Source: Sphingomonas paeninsulae (lineage in GTDB: Bacteria; Pseudomonadota; Alphaproteobacteria; Sphingomonadales; Sphingomonadaceae). Taken from it: DNA of 64,000 nt. The notes beneath the pieces are model-generated. The model made no database searches, was not told the DNA's origin, and saw nothing but the letters and a program-made list of their open reading frames with translations. The stretch lies in contig NZ_CP032829.1 of NCBI RefSeq assembly GCF_003660165.1, positions 2,369,001 to 2,433,000 of the forward strand. Direction: 5' to 3'. Positions 26,511 through 36,842 of this stretch are shown one piece after another. The position numbers and the translations under genes are program-made. The first letter of the stretch is position 1, and each line of letters begins with the position of its first letter.

Positions 26511-26655
26511 AAGACGGCTCCTACGGTTCGACCGGATTATGCCGCATGATAGTTACCAAACTCAACCCTGTCGGGTTGCTTCGCTGGATGGCTTCAGAAG
26601 CACGAATGGCGCCGGCCTTTCGACCAAGCGCCACTCTGAAATTTAAATCGCCTGT

Positions 26656-26964
26656 TTATTTGTGGCGACGATGATGAGCTGGCTTTCCGCCCTTCGTATC
26701 GGATTCGCGAGCCGAACTCTGGGTACATCCATCGGTCACTGTCCGCGAACAGCGTGGATAGCTGGCCTGTGGCGCAGGAGCGGCTGGCGCAGCCATAGGG
26801 GCCATTGTGGCGCCCTGTGGTGGTGCGGCGGGCGGGGGTGCCATCGTAGAGTCTGGTTCGGCCGGTGCGCTCATCGTCCCTGCGTCGGCCGGGGGCGGAG
26901 GTGCCATCTGAGCTACGGCTGCACTTCCCATCATCAAGGCGGCTACAAATACTAGGCTTTTCAT
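26656..26964 (-). CDS. small secreted proline/alanine-rich protein
   Basis: A 102-residue protein with a signal peptide (MKSLVFVAALMMGSAAVAQ), then low-complexity proline/alanine/methionine-rich sequence (MAPPPPADAG, APPPAAPPQGATMAP), two cysteines (YPRCSRTVTDGCTQS) and a basic, histidine-rich end AHHRRHK. No function is known. Stands alone between the DUF2157-like gene and phoB. Confidence 0.6.
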   Translation of the reverse strand: MKSLVFVAALMMGSAAVAQMAPPPPADAGTMSAPAEPDSTMAPPPAAPPQGATMAPMAAPAAPAPQASYPRCSRTVTDGCTQSSARESDTKGGKPAHHRRHK

Positions 26965-27088
26965 GGGTATTCTCCATTCGATCCCTTGCGACGCGAAAGA
27001 GATCGCGCCGCTTCACGGCCAAGCTGCAAAAACGAAGGCCACGGCAATCAAATGTTTCAGATCGAAAAACGTTGCATGGCAGCGAAAC

Positions 27089-27134
27089 GATCTTGCCCCC
27101 TCGACCTTGCCCCCCGACCTTGCCCCCGACCTTG
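27089..27134. repeat. short tandem repeat with C-runs
   Basis: Three and a half units of gaccttgccccc-type sequence (14, 13, 12 and 7 bases) upstream of the secreted protein. The units differ mostly in the length of the C-run (5 to 6). It lies in the gap after phoB and could mark strand slippage. Confidence 0.6.
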
Positions 27135-27156
27135 AAAGCCGTCATCTGGACAAGGG

Positions 27157-27855
27157 TTAGAGCCGCCCCTCCGAATCAAGAGCATAGCCTGCCGAACGGA
27201 CCGTCCTGATGATGTCGGGCCGCCCCCCATCGTTGATCGCTTTGCGAAGGCGACGGATATGCACGTCGACCGTCCGTGGCTCGATATCGCTGTCGTGGCC
27301 CCATACCGAATCGAGCAATCGTTCGCGAGAGAATACCCAGCCTGGATGCTCGAGGAAGTGTTTGAGCAGGCGAAATTCGGTCGGCCCTAAGGGAACCATC
27401 GAACCCGAACGCTTCACCTTATGGCCGACCGTGTCCATTTCGATATCGGCATAGATCAGTGCCTCGCCAGCCAGTCCGGGGCGCACGCGGCGCAGAACCG
27501 CACCAACGCGCGCGACCAGTTCACGCGGCGAGAATGGTTTGGTTACATAATCGTCCGCGCCGGTTTCCAGCCCGCGAACCCGGTCTTCCTCCTCGCCGCG
27601 TGCCGTCAGCATGATGATCGGCACATTGGCGGTTTCGGTCATACGACGCAGGCGACGACAGACTTCCAGTCCAGAGATCCCCTCCACCATCCAGTCGAGC
27701 AGCACGATGTCGGGCGGCGTTTCCTGTGCCAGCAGCAATGCTTCCTCACCGTCGGGTGTCTGCACCACATCGAAATCTTCGCGTTTGAAATGATAGACGA
27801 GCAACTCGGCCAGAGCGGCATCGTCTTCGACCAATAACATTTTGGCGCGGCCCAT
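27157..27855 (-). CDS. phoB: phosphate regulon response regulator PhoB
   Basis: DNA-binding regulator of phosphate starvation genes. The 232-residue protein has the receiver domain with phospho-acceptor D54 (IVLLDWM), acidic pocket VEDD and switch lysine in DYVTKPFSP, then a winged-helix OmpR-type domain (GPTEFRLLKHFLEHPG, RTVDVHIRRLRKAI, IRTVRSAGYAL). Its ATG overlaps the phoU stop (TAATG). It is the last gene of the phoR-phoU-phoB set on the minus strand. Confidence 0.95.
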   Translation of the reverse strand: MGRAKMLLVEDDAALAELLVYHFKREDFDVVQTPDGEEALLLAQETPPDIVLLDWMVEGISGLEVCRRLRRMTETANVPIIMLTARGEEEDRVRGLETGADDYVTKPFSPRELVARVGAVLRRVRPGLAGEALIYADIEMDTVGHKVKRSGSMVPLGPTEFRLLKHFLEHPGWVFSRERLLDSVWGHDSDIEPRTVDVHIRRLRKAINDGGRPDIIRTVRSAGYALDSEGRL

Positions 27856-28547
27856 TATTCGGTCCCATAGGCTGGTTCGCCGCGCTCACGCTCGGCCATG
27901 TAATTCCCTGTCGCGGCGAAATAGACCATCTCCGCGACATTGGTCGCATGGTCGCCGATCCGTTCGATATTCTTTGCGACGAACAACAGGTGTGCGGCGC
28001 TGGTGATCGTGGGCGGATTTTCCATCATGTAAGTGACGAGCGTGCGGAAAATCGAGTTGTAGAAATCATCGACCTCACGATCGCGCTCACAAACCCGCAA
28101 TGCTGCTTCGGCATCGCGCGCAGCAAATGCATCGAGGACGTCATGGACCATTCCACTGGCGATACTCGCCATCGCGGGCAGGACCGATACAGCCTCGATC
28201 TTGCGATGTTCCTTCAACGTGTTGACGCGCTTGGCGATGTTCTTGGCATAATCGCCGATGCGTTCGATCACGCCAGCGATCTTCAGGGCTGCAACGACCT
28301 CGCGCAGATCGTCGGCCATCGGAGCACGCAACCCGATGATGCGAACCGCAAGTTTTTCGACCTGTGTTTCCAGCAGGTCGATCTTGGCATCGTCCGCGAC
28401 GACCGTCGCCGCCAGCTTGGTATCGCCGCGAACGAGTGCCGCCATCGCTTTTTCGATTGCGGCCTCGGCCCGGCCACCCATCTCTGAAATGAGTCCGCGA
28501 AGCTCGCCGATTTCCAGGTCGAAAGCCTTGATCGTGTGTTCAGCCAA
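27855..28547 (-). CDS. phoU: phosphate signalling complex protein PhoU
   Basis: Negative regulator linking the Pst transporter to PhoR. The 230-residue all-helical protein has the duplicated PhoU pattern: GRAEAAIEKAMAALVRGD and IERIGDYAKNIAKRV in the first half, NIERIGDHATNVAEMVYF in the second. The start is a TTG (28547), behind GAGGGA; the nearby ATG leads directly into a stop, so TTG is the only workable start. The pst transporter genes usually next to phoU are missing here. Confidence 0.93.
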   Translation of the reverse strand: MAEHTIKAFDLEIGELRGLISEMGGRAEAAIEKAMAALVRGDTKLAATVVADDAKIDLLETQVEKLAVRIIGLRAPMADDLREVVAALKIAGVIERIGDYAKNIAKRVNTLKEHRKIEAVSVLPAMASIASGMVHDVLDAFAARDAEAALRVCERDREVDDFYNSIFRTLVTYMMENPPTITSAAHLLFVAKNIERIGDHATNVAEMVYFAATGNYMAERERGEPAYGTE

Positions 28548-28660
28548 TTACGCCATCCCTCAACATTGCCGTTCCGCGAGCCTTTGGTCGTAATGTCTTC
28601 ACATTACCGCCATCTCCGCTTCCAGTCGCATCGATAGCACCGCTTCAGTCAACTAATGTT

Positions 28661-29893
28661 TCAGTTTTGTGATGGTTTTGTGACAGTCGACGATGGCGCA
28701 GGCGGCAGTAATATCGACACTGTTGTTCCGACGCCCATTTTGCTGACGATTTCCAGTCGGCCGCGATGGCGCTCGACAATGTGCTTTACGATCGCAAGAC
28801 CCAACCCGGTTCCACCCAGAGATCGGCTGCGCCCTGAATCCACGCGATAAAACCGCTCCGTCAGGCGCGGCAGATGTTCGGGTAATATGCCCTCACCCTG
28901 ATCCGTGACCGATAGCCGGATCAACGGACCCTCATGCGTGAGCGAAAGTGTGACGGGCGCGCGACCATATTTGTACGCATTGCCGATTAAATTGTGCAGA
29001 ACCTGACTTATTTGTGCCCGATCAGCGGAAATATCGGGAATATCGTCATCGAGTTTTAGGATAAGATCGGCACGCCGCGCACCGGCTTCGTCACGCAGTT
29101 CGCCGGCAACTTCCTCGATCAGTGTGGGCAACTCAACGGCTGTCTCAGGAAGCTGATACTTTTCCGCCTCAATGCGACTGAGCGAAATCAGATCGTCGAT
29201 AAGGCGCTGCATCCGCCGCGCTTCCTTGAACATGACCCCCAGAAAACGCCCTCGCACTTCGGCGTCGCTGCCTGCTTTCTCGTCGTCCAGCGTTTCGATG
29301 AAGCCGAGGATGGCCGCAAGCGGTGTGCGCAATTCATGGCTGGCATTGGCGACGAAATCGACCCGCGCACGTTCAGCGGCATGGCTTGTCGTGCGGTCGA
29401 TCAAATGGATAACCCGCTCTACCGAACCGGCGCCCAAGCCGGCTGTCGCCACGCGCATTTGCACGCGCTGGTCACGGCCACCCAGACCAACGAGTTCGAC
29501 CGACCCATCGGGCGCGTCGGGGGCCAGCCTTTCGGCGGCGGCGGGATGGCGGATCGCCACACGCAGGTCTTCATCGACGATATGGGCACCAAGCAATGTT
29601 CGGGCTGCTGCATTCGCAATCCGCACGCGACCGTCGGTGGCGACCAGCACAGGTTCGCCGATCGCTTCGACCAGACGCGCTTCGGCATCGTGGATGGTTT
29701 CCGGCTCCAGCCGCGAAATGTTCATGGGAGCGATTTCGGCGCGGCCGATCGTCAGGATCAAAAGCGTTCCGACTCCGGCAAGGACCGCTGTGACAAATGC
29801 GGAAAGGTTCGGCCCGGCAAGCTGAACACCCAGCGCGATCGCGGCCGTGACGATCAGGGCAATGACGATGCGGGTTGTGCTCACAGAATTCAT
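28661..29893 (-). CDS. phoR: phosphate regulon sensor histidine kinase PhoR
   Basis: Inner-membrane sensor kinase that controls PhoB. The 410-residue protein has two spans near the N-terminus (IVIALIVTAAIALGVQLAG and AFVTAVLAGVGTLLILTIG), a PAS-like part at about 70-165, the H-box SHELRTPL with H186, the N-box HNLIGNAYKYG, and the ATP-lid motifs DQGEGILPEHLPRLTERFYR and GGTGLGLAIVKH. It lies 113 bases upstream of phoU; no pst genes lie between. Confidence 0.93.
   Translation of the reverse strand: MNSVSTTRIVIALIVTAAIALGVQLAGPNLSAFVTAVLAGVGTLLILTIGRAEIAPMNISRLEPETIHDAEARLVEAIGEPVLVATDGRVRIANAAARTLLGAHIVDEDLRVAIRHPAAAERLAPDAPDGSVELVGLGGRDQRVQMRVATAGLGAGSVERVIHLIDRTTSHAAERARVDFVANASHELRTPLAAILGFIETLDDEKAGSDAEVRGRFLGVMFKEARRMQRLIDDLISLSRIEAEKYQLPETAVELPTLIEEVAGELRDEAGARRADLILKLDDDIPDISADRAQISQVLHNLIGNAYKYGRAPVTLSLTHEGPLIRLSVTDQGEGILPEHLPRLTERFYRVDSGRSRSLGGTGLGLAIVKHIVERHRGRLEIVSKMGVGTTVSILLPPAPSSTVTKPSQN
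28669..28686 (-). promoter_or_regulatory. candidate Pho box upstream of phoU
   Basis: On the minus strand CTGTCAC-AAAA-CCATCAC: two 7-bp half-sites separated by 4 bases, the layout of a PhoB binding site, with the first half close to consensus and the second off by one or two. It lies about 120 bases before the phoU start, inside the last codons of phoR. It may be chance; the layout is its main support. Confidence 0.45.
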
Positions 29894-30016
29894 GGACCCC
29901 CTAATAGTCGGCGATTGCTACAGTCGTAAGGAACATTACGCAGCCGCGTTAACTATCGACCGTCGCCAGACCAAAGTTTTCTGTTTATAACAAAATATCG
30001 GGGTAAGGATCAGGCG

Positions 30017-30403
30017 ATGGACAACACAGATCAAAGGGCAGCAACGCGACGGGCGGTCTTGCGGCTCGGTGCGGTCGGCGCAACTGCGATCGTGACCATT
30101 CGGCCAGCTCTTGCGCAAAGTGCGGCGTCGGTCCTCAACTGCGAAATTCCCGTACCCGATTCCGCCGGACGCGGGAAATATGTTGCAGCCGATGGCTCTT
30201 TGGTTCGCGCGGGAACGGCGGGTTCGTTCGCGCCTCCCGCTCGTCCGTTGAAGGGGGAAGATGTAAAGGCGGCCTTGGGCGGACGGTCGCTGCCGGGCGT
30301 CGATCCGCAAGCGAGCCGCGCCTACACCAATTATATCCGGCGGCTTCAACATGGGCAAAGCGGCTTTACTTGCTACGCCTCGCTCCAGATGCCGGGTCGT
30401 TGA
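30017..30403 (+). CDS. Tat-signal small exported protein, first gene of the HPr-rel-A cassette
   Basis: A 128-residue protein with a twin-arginine signal (TRRAVLRLGAVGATAIVTIRPALAQ), a mature part of about 95 residues with two cysteines (VLNCEIPVPD and GFTCYASL) and no recognised domain. It sits 9 bases before the PqqD-like gene and an AAGGA precedes its ATG by 7, so it looks like the first gene of the cassette. It could be the substrate of the PqqD-like and kinase proteins; this is inference from order only. Confidence 0.6.
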   Translation: MDNTDQRAATRRAVLRLGAVGATAIVTIRPALAQSAASVLNCEIPVPDSAGRGKYVAADGSLVRAGTAGSFAPPARPLKGEDVKAALGGRSLPGVDPQASRAYTNYIRRLQHGQSGFTCYASLQMPGR

Positions 30404-30412
30404 CGCCCATCG

Positions 30413-30673
30413 ATGCGCTATCGCGCCGATCCGTCAGCCCTGTTGCGGGTCGTTGCACTCGATAGCCTGACCGCAATTTACCACCGCCGATCGGGGCAAA
30501 CTCACCTTGTCGCAGAGCCGGTGCCAGAGATTCTGGCTGTATTGGGCAGCGGCGATGCCGACCTCTCCAAACTCATTAAGCGACTGGAGTTGGATGATAT
30601 TCCCGACATTCGCTCTGCTCTCATCGAGCGGCTGGACGAGATGATCGCCATCGGTCTCGTATCGGTATCATGA
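30413..30673 (+). CDS. HPr-rel-A system PqqD-like protein
   Basis: An 86-residue protein similar to PqqD-type peptide-binding domains: LDSLTAIYHRRSGQTHLVAEPVPEILAVL at the start of the domain and a helical second half (IRSALIERLDEMIAIGLV). PqqD-like proteins present a precursor peptide to a modifying enzyme. Its stop overlaps the start of the kinase gene by 4 bases (ATGA). Confidence 0.75.
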   Translation: MRYRADPSALLRVVALDSLTAIYHRRSGQTHLVAEPVPEILAVLGSGDADLSKLIKRLELDDIPDIRSALIERLDEMIAIGLVSVS

Positions 30674-31524
30674 GGCACAGTTTCGATGTGCAGGTCGGAC
30701 CGATCGGATTCCGCATTGGCTCCGCATGGAGTCAACCCATTGAAACAATGGAGTTTCTGTACGCGGGATACCCAAGAGCGCCAGTCCCCGACTACACTGT
30801 GCGCCTCGAACCGCCCCGACCATGGCGTCGGTTGATCCGACCATCGGTTTCCATTCAGGGCGATCACGTCCTCCCCGAAGCAGCACCGTTGCCGCTGGCT
30901 CAGGCGCTGCTCGCCGCCGAGATGGGCATGAATCTGCAAGTCGCTCTCGGGGAGCGGCGGTTCCTGCTACTCCATGCGGCCTGCGTCGAACGCGACGGTC
31001 GTGCGCTTATCCTCACTGGTGAATCCGGCTCGGGAAAGTCCACGATGTCAGCGCTCCTCGGTGCCAGCGGCTGGCGCTTCATGGGGGACGAGTTCGTCCT
31101 GATCGAGCCGGCAACAGGGCTGGCCCATCCATTCCCACGACCGGTCAGCCTGAAGAACGAAAGCATAGCGGCGCTCACCGCGATCTTGCCCGACGTGCGT
31201 TTCGGCCCCCTTTTGCGCGGAACACCGAAGGGCGACGTCCGCCATTTGCGTCCCGATCTCGCGGCGATCGCAAATATGGCCGCCACCGCAATACCGGCAC
31301 TCATCCTGTTCCCCTGTTTTGGCCCGCCGCGCGAAATACGGGAGGTCGCGGCGAGCGAGGCGTTTGTCCGACTGACGCAGGCGTCGACCAATTATGTTGC
31401 GCTGGGCGAAAGCGGGTTCACCGCGCTGACCCGGCTGGTCACGACTTTGCCGGCTCGCGCGATCGACTATCCTGATACTGCGACCGGTATTGCCCAGATC
31501 GAAGAACTTTGGAGCGGGTTGTGA
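30670..31524 (+). CDS. HprK-related kinase A
   Basis: A 284-residue protein related to HPr serine kinase. The P-loop LTGESGSGKSTMSALL sits at about residues 116-131, followed by WRFMGDEFVLIEP, which holds the expected aspartate/glutamate. The N-terminal half has no HprK N-domain. It lies between the PqqD-like and nucleotidyltransferase genes with overlaps on both sides (ATGA and GTGA). The phosphorylated target is unknown; a classical PTS role is unlikely because no HPr gene is nearby. Confidence 0.85.
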   Translation: MRHSFDVQVGPIGFRIGSAWSQPIETMEFLYAGYPRAPVPDYTVRLEPPRPWRRLIRPSVSIQGDHVLPEAAPLPLAQALLAAEMGMNLQVALGERRFLLLHAACVERDGRALILTGESGSGKSTMSALLGASGWRFMGDEFVLIEPATGLAHPFPRPVSLKNESIAALTAILPDVRFGPLLRGTPKGDVRHLRPDLAAIANMAATAIPALILFPCFGPPREIREVAASEAFVRLTQASTNYVALGESGFTALTRLVTTLPARAIDYPDTATGIAQIEELWSGL

Positions 31525-32519
31525 AGGGCGTAGCCCTGCTGGTCGCCGCCCTCGCCAAGCCTGAAACCGTGCTGGCTCTCGACGCGCCGGGCTGGACTGA
31601 CTTGCTGTCGATTGCAAAGGCCGAGCGGCTGGCCGGAAGCCTTGCCCATGGGCTCGACGGTCTCGTGATGCCGGACGCCGCGCGCAGGGTTTTGACCGCA
31701 GCGCGCGCCAACGCCGAAACGGGGAGAACTCATGCGCTGTGGGAGGCTGAGATGGCCCGCACGGCGCTTGCCAAGCTGGGTGTGCCCATTGTGTTGCTGA
31801 AAGGCGCGGCGTTCGTTGCTGCCGGCCTGGACGCCGGGCAGGGCAGGTTGATCGGCGATCTCGATATACTGGTGCCGCGCGAACAACTGGATGGTGTGGA
31901 GGCTGCGCTCCTGTCGGCGGGTTGGGAGTGGGTTAAGGCTGACCCGTATGACGACGACTATTACCGGCGCTGGATGCACGAATTGCCGCCGCTGATCCAC
32001 CGTGACCGCGACCGGATGATCGACGTTCATCACACAATCCTGCCGTTGACGTCGCGGCCAAAACCCGACGCAGCTGCGATGATTGCCGACAGTGTTGCGC
32101 TGGAAAATGGGTTAAGGATATTGGCTCCCGAGGATATGGTGGTTCACGCAGCTGCTCATCTGTTTGCCGATGGGGATCTGGCAGGTGGCCTCCGCAATCT
32201 GTGGGATATCGACCGGCTGGTCCGGGAGTTCGAGGGTGATGGTTTTCATGATCGCCTGTTGGCGCGGGCAAACCTGCATGGGCTTAAACCGGAAACAGAA
32301 CGCGCGCTCCGACTAAGCGCAAAACTGTTCGAAACGCCGATTCCACCAGAACTCTCACGCTTGGCCGACCGGCTCTACCTCAACCGGTTGATGGCGCGGG
32401 ATGGATGGGGCCGTGAGACCCGCCCGCTTCTAAGGCTGGCATTTTATATCCGGTCCCACTGGCTCAGGATGCCGCCGATGATGCTCGCGAAACACCTTTG
32501 GACGAAGTGGCGAAAGTGA
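31521..32519 (+). CDS. nucleotidyltransferase family protein of the HPr-rel-A cassette
   Basis: A 332-residue protein of the large nucleotidyltransferase family (PF14907 type). Motifs: LGVPIVLLKGAAFVAAGL, GRLIGDLDILVPREQL with the paired aspartates of the catalytic site, IHRDRDRMIDVHHTI with a third acidic residue and histidines, and EDMVVHAAAHLFADGD. I chose the GTG at 31521, which overlaps the kinase stop (GTGA); an in-frame TTG exists at 31509. Such enzymes transfer a nucleotide to an unknown target; here the target is probably the product of this cassette. Confidence 0.75.
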   Translation: MKGVALLVAALAKPETVLALDAPGWTDLLSIAKAERLAGSLAHGLDGLVMPDAARRVLTAARANAETGRTHALWEAEMARTALAKLGVPIVLLKGAAFVAAGLDAGQGRLIGDLDILVPREQLDGVEAALLSAGWEWVKADPYDDDYYRRWMHELPPLIHRDRDRMIDVHHTILPLTSRPKPDAAAMIADSVALENGLRILAPEDMVVHAAAHLFADGDLAGGLRNLWDIDRLVREFEGDGFHDRLLARANLHGLKPETERALRLSAKLFETPIPPELSRLADRLYLNRLMARDGWGRETRPLLRLAFYIRSHWLRMPPMMLAKHLWTKWRK

Positions 32520-32879
32520 TCAGATCAGTGTGGGCCGTCGCTGCCAGCGCACAAGCGCAACGATCGTTAGAACGACGATGATTGAGCCAGTGTCCGCGAG
32601 CCAGTCGAAAATGTCGCAGTCACGGTGAAGCGCGGGAATCGACTGCGCGACTTCGATCAGAGCGCCAAGGAACGACAGCCGTTCAGCAATTCGGGTCAGC
32701 CGAGCCTTCGGATAGGCAATCGCGGCCAGAAAGGAGATCACGGCAAATGCCAGCATGTGTTCGAATTTGTCACCGAACTGGTCGAGGTAAATCTTGGGCG
32801 GCTTCGGCAGTGTCGCCATCACCACGGCGAACGTAATCGCAATCCACAAAACGATGCGTTCGAACATAGCTTTGCTCAT
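32520..32879 (-). CDS. VanZ-like membrane protein
   Basis: A 119-residue protein with four hydrophobic segments and the VanZ-type core DKFEHMLAFAVISFLAAIAYP and LGALIEVAQSIPALHRDCDIFDWLADTGS. The family name comes from teicoplanin resistance, but most members have no known function. Its ATG overlaps the gph stop (ATGA). Convergent with the nucleotidyltransferase gene, the two stops adjacent. Confidence 0.75.
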   Translation of the reverse strand: MSKAMFERIVLWIAITFAVVMATLPKPPKIYLDQFGDKFEHMLAFAVISFLAAIAYPKARLTRIAERLSFLGALIEVAQSIPALHRDCDIFDWLADTGSIIVVLTIVALVRWQRRPTLI

Positions 32880-33550
32880 GAACCGATCCTCACCAGGGTC
32901 GGGATCAACTCGTCATAGTGGTCGATCACCGCGTCGGCATCGAGTTCGCCGACCGGCTGCATCAGAAAACCAAAGCTGCACGCGACATTGGCGACGCCCG
33001 CGTTCTTTGCGGCCATGATGTCGAAGGTCGAGTCGCCGATAAACGCGGTGCGCCCGCCTCCACATCGAGCGATCATTTCGATGATGGGATCGGCGGCTGG
33101 CTTGGCACGACCCGGCCCCATCGTATCGCCGCCGATCACAGTCACAAACCGGTCAAGCAAGCCGAGTTCGGACAGAAGTTTCACCGCGAAACGCTCCAAT
33201 TTGTTGGTCACGATCGCGACCTTCACGCCCAGACCGTCGAGTGTATCAAGCGCCGCCATCGCTCCCGGAAACGGTTCGCTATGTGCAGAAATATTGGCTT
33301 CGTAATAGGTCAGCAGCAGGTGAAAGAGGCGCTCAAGTTCATCGGGCTCGCATCCTCCGGTCGCCGCCATGCCCTGCTGAAGCATGTGTTTGGCACCGCC
33401 GCCGATCATCGGTTTGACCTGCTCGACCGTGAGCAACGGACGGCCAGCATCTGCCAGCGCATGATTGACCGCCGCCGTCAGATCCATCGAAGTATCGAGA
33501 AATGTGCCGTCGAGATCGAAGCCGACGATTGCGAATGGAAATTCGTTCAT
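32876..33550 (-). CDS. gph: phosphoglycolate phosphatase (HAD family)
   Basis: Removes phosphate from 2-phosphoglycolate. The 224-residue protein has HAD motif I FDLDGTFLDTS, motif II VTNK, and motif III/IV FIGDSTFDIMAAKNAG, with an inserted helical cap after motif I that fits this family. I chose the ATG at 33550 (MNEFPFAIVGFDLDG); the frame stays open to 33874 but into the divergent glmU gene. Substrate assignment is by family, not proof. Confidence 0.85.
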   Translation of the reverse strand: MNEFPFAIVGFDLDGTFLDTSMDLTAAVNHALADAGRPLLTVEQVKPMIGGGAKHMLQQGMAATGGCEPDELERLFHLLLTYYEANISAHSEPFPGAMAALDTLDGLGVKVAIVTNKLERFAVKLLSELGLLDRFVTVIGGDTMGPGRAKPAADPIIEMIARCGGGRTAFIGDSTFDIMAAKNAGVANVACSFGFLMQPVGELDADAVIDHYDELIPTLVRIGS

Positions 33551-33628
33551 GCGCCGCCCATGCCCCGAGCATACTGGAACTGGCAAGGGTCGCGCGGTAA
33601 GGCGAGTTTTCTGACCGCGGGAGTGTTC

Positions 33629-34978
<1,350 letters not shown>

Positions 34979-34979
34979 T

Positions 34980-36803
34980 ATGTGCGGAATTATCGGAATT
35001 GTCGGAAGTGCGCCGGTTGCGGATCGCCTTGTCGCCGGACTGCGCCGGATGGAATATCGTGGTTATGATTCGGCGGGCATTTGTACCGTTGATCACGGCG
35101 CACTGATCCGGCGCCGCGCCCCCGGCAAACTCGACAATCTGGTTCGTGTGCTTGCCGAAGATCCGGCACCGGGACTGACCGGCATTGCCCATACTCGCTG
35201 GGCCACGCATGGCGCGCCAACTGCCAATAACGCTCATCCGCACGCCACGGACGAGGTTGCGCTGGTTCACAACGGCATCATCGAAAACTTCAAGGCGCTG
35301 CGTGAAGCTCTGACGGCGCGCGGTCGCGTATTTCAGAGTGAAACCGACAGCGAAGTTGTTGCCCATCTGGTCAGCGAAGGCGTCGAAGCGGGCCTGTCTC
35401 CGCAGGATGCGGTGAAAGCTGCACTTCCCCAATTGCGCGGCGCATTTGCGCTCGCCATCGCGTTTCGCCAGCACCCGGATATGTTGATCGGCGCGCGCCT
35501 CGGTTCGCCGCTGGTCGTGGGCTATGGTGACGGTGAAACTTACCTCGGTTCGGATGCGCTCGCACTGGCACCATTGACGCAGCGTATTTCTTACCTGGAG
35601 GAGGGCGATTGGGTCGTCGTCACTCGCGACGGTGCCGAAGTGTTCGACAAGGATAATCTGCCCGTAAAGCGTGCCATCACGATTTCCGGGGCAAGCTCAC
35701 TGTCGATCGACAAGGGCAATTATCGCCACTTCATGTTGAAGGAAATCTACGAACAGCCGATTGTCGTCGCTCAGACATTGCGTTCGTACCTGCGCCCGCT
35801 TGAGGAACAGGTCGCATTGCCGCAGATGGATTTCGATCTTTCCGCGATCGAACGCGTTGTCATCGTCGCGTGCGGCACGGCATCCTATGTGGGAATGATC
35901 GGCAAATACTGGATCGAATCGATGGCTCGTCTGCCGGTGGAAGTCGATGTCGCATCCGAGTTTCGGTATCGCGATCCCGTCCTGACCGGAAAAGTTCTGG
36001 GCGTAGTCGTTTCGCAGTCGGGTGAAACCGCCGATACCCTGGCGGCGCTGCGTCATATGAAGGCGAGCGGTGTGACGACTGCCGGTATTATCAACGTGCC
36101 AACTTCGTCGATGGCGCGCGAAGTCGATCTCTTGTTACCAACCCATGCCGGTCCTGAAATCGGTGTGGCATCGACCAAGGCATTCACCTGCCAGCTTGCC
36201 GTGATGGCGGCGCTGGCGGTCAATCTGGCGCGTGCGAAGGGCAAGCTGTCCGCCAGTGAAGAGCGCGACATTGTGCATAACCTGACGGAAGCGCCCGCCG
36301 CGATCAATGCTGCGCTGATGCGGGACGAGGCGATTCAGGGCATGGCACATGTCATCGCTGCCGCCCGCGATGTTCTGTATCTGGGACGTGGGCCTGAGTT
36401 TCCGATGGCGCTCGAAGGCGCTCTAAAGCTTAAGGAAATCAGCTACATCCATGCCGAGGGTTACGCGTCGGGCGAGATGAAGCACGGCCCGATCGCGCTG
36501 ATCGACGATCAGGTTCCGCTGATCGTTCTGGCACCTGCCGGGCCGCTGTTCGAAAAGACCGTCTCCAACATGCACGAGGCGATGGCGCGCGGGGCAAAGG
36601 TTGTGCTGATTTCGGATGCCGAGGGTCTTGCAGAGGCAGGAGACGATGCGATGGCGACGATCGAAATGCCAAAGGTTCATCCGTTGATCGCACCGCTGGT
36701 CTATGCTGTGCCAGTCCAATTGCTCGCTTATCACGTCGCCGTTCTGAAGGGCACCGACGTCGATCAGCCGCGGAATCTGGCAAAGTCCGTTACTGTCGAG
36801 TGA
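34980..36803 (+). CDS. glmS: glutamine-fructose-6-phosphate aminotransferase
   Basis: Makes glucosamine-6-phosphate from fructose-6-phosphate and glutamine. The 607-residue protein starts MCGIIGIVG with the N-terminal nucleophile Cys, has the amidotransferase part to about residue 240 (THGAPTANNAHPH, LVHNGIIENF) and two SIS domains (ACGTASYVGMIGKYW, VSQSGETADTLAAL, GPEIGVASTKAFTCQLAV), ending in the usual PRNLAKSVTVE tail. Coupled to glmU. Confidence 0.97.
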   Translation: MCGIIGIVGSAPVADRLVAGLRRMEYRGYDSAGICTVDHGALIRRRAPGKLDNLVRVLAEDPAPGLTGIAHTRWATHGAPTANNAHPHATDEVALVHNGIIENFKALREALTARGRVFQSETDSEVVAHLVSEGVEAGLSPQDAVKAALPQLRGAFALAIAFRQHPDMLIGARLGSPLVVGYGDGETYLGSDALALAPLTQRISYLEEGDWVVVTRDGAEVFDKDNLPVKRAITISGASSLSIDKGNYRHFMLKEIYEQPIVVAQTLRSYLRPLEEQVALPQMDFDLSAIERVVIVACGTASYVGMIGKYWIESMARLPVEVDVASEFRYRDPVLTGKVLGVVVSQSGETADTLAALRHMKASGVTTAGIINVPTSSMAREVDLLLPTHAGPEIGVASTKAFTCQLAVMAALAVNLARAKGKLSASEERDIVHNLTEAPAAINAALMRDEAIQGMAHVIAAARDVLYLGRGPEFPMALEGALKLKEISYIHAEGYASGEMKHGPIALIDDQVPLIVLAPAGPLFEKTVSNMHEAMARGAKVVLISDAEGLAEAGDDAMATIEMPKVHPLIAPLVYAVPVQLLAYHVAVLKGTDVDQPRNLAKSVTVE

Positions 36804-36842
36804 CTTAAGTCCTGCTTGCTCCAGCGCGCGCACCCTCTATGA

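Noticed and set aside
32918..33628. A 686-codon plus-strand frame extending glmU upstream
   Set aside because: The extension lies antisense over gph; the real GlmU N-terminus (nucleotide-binding loop) begins at 33629.
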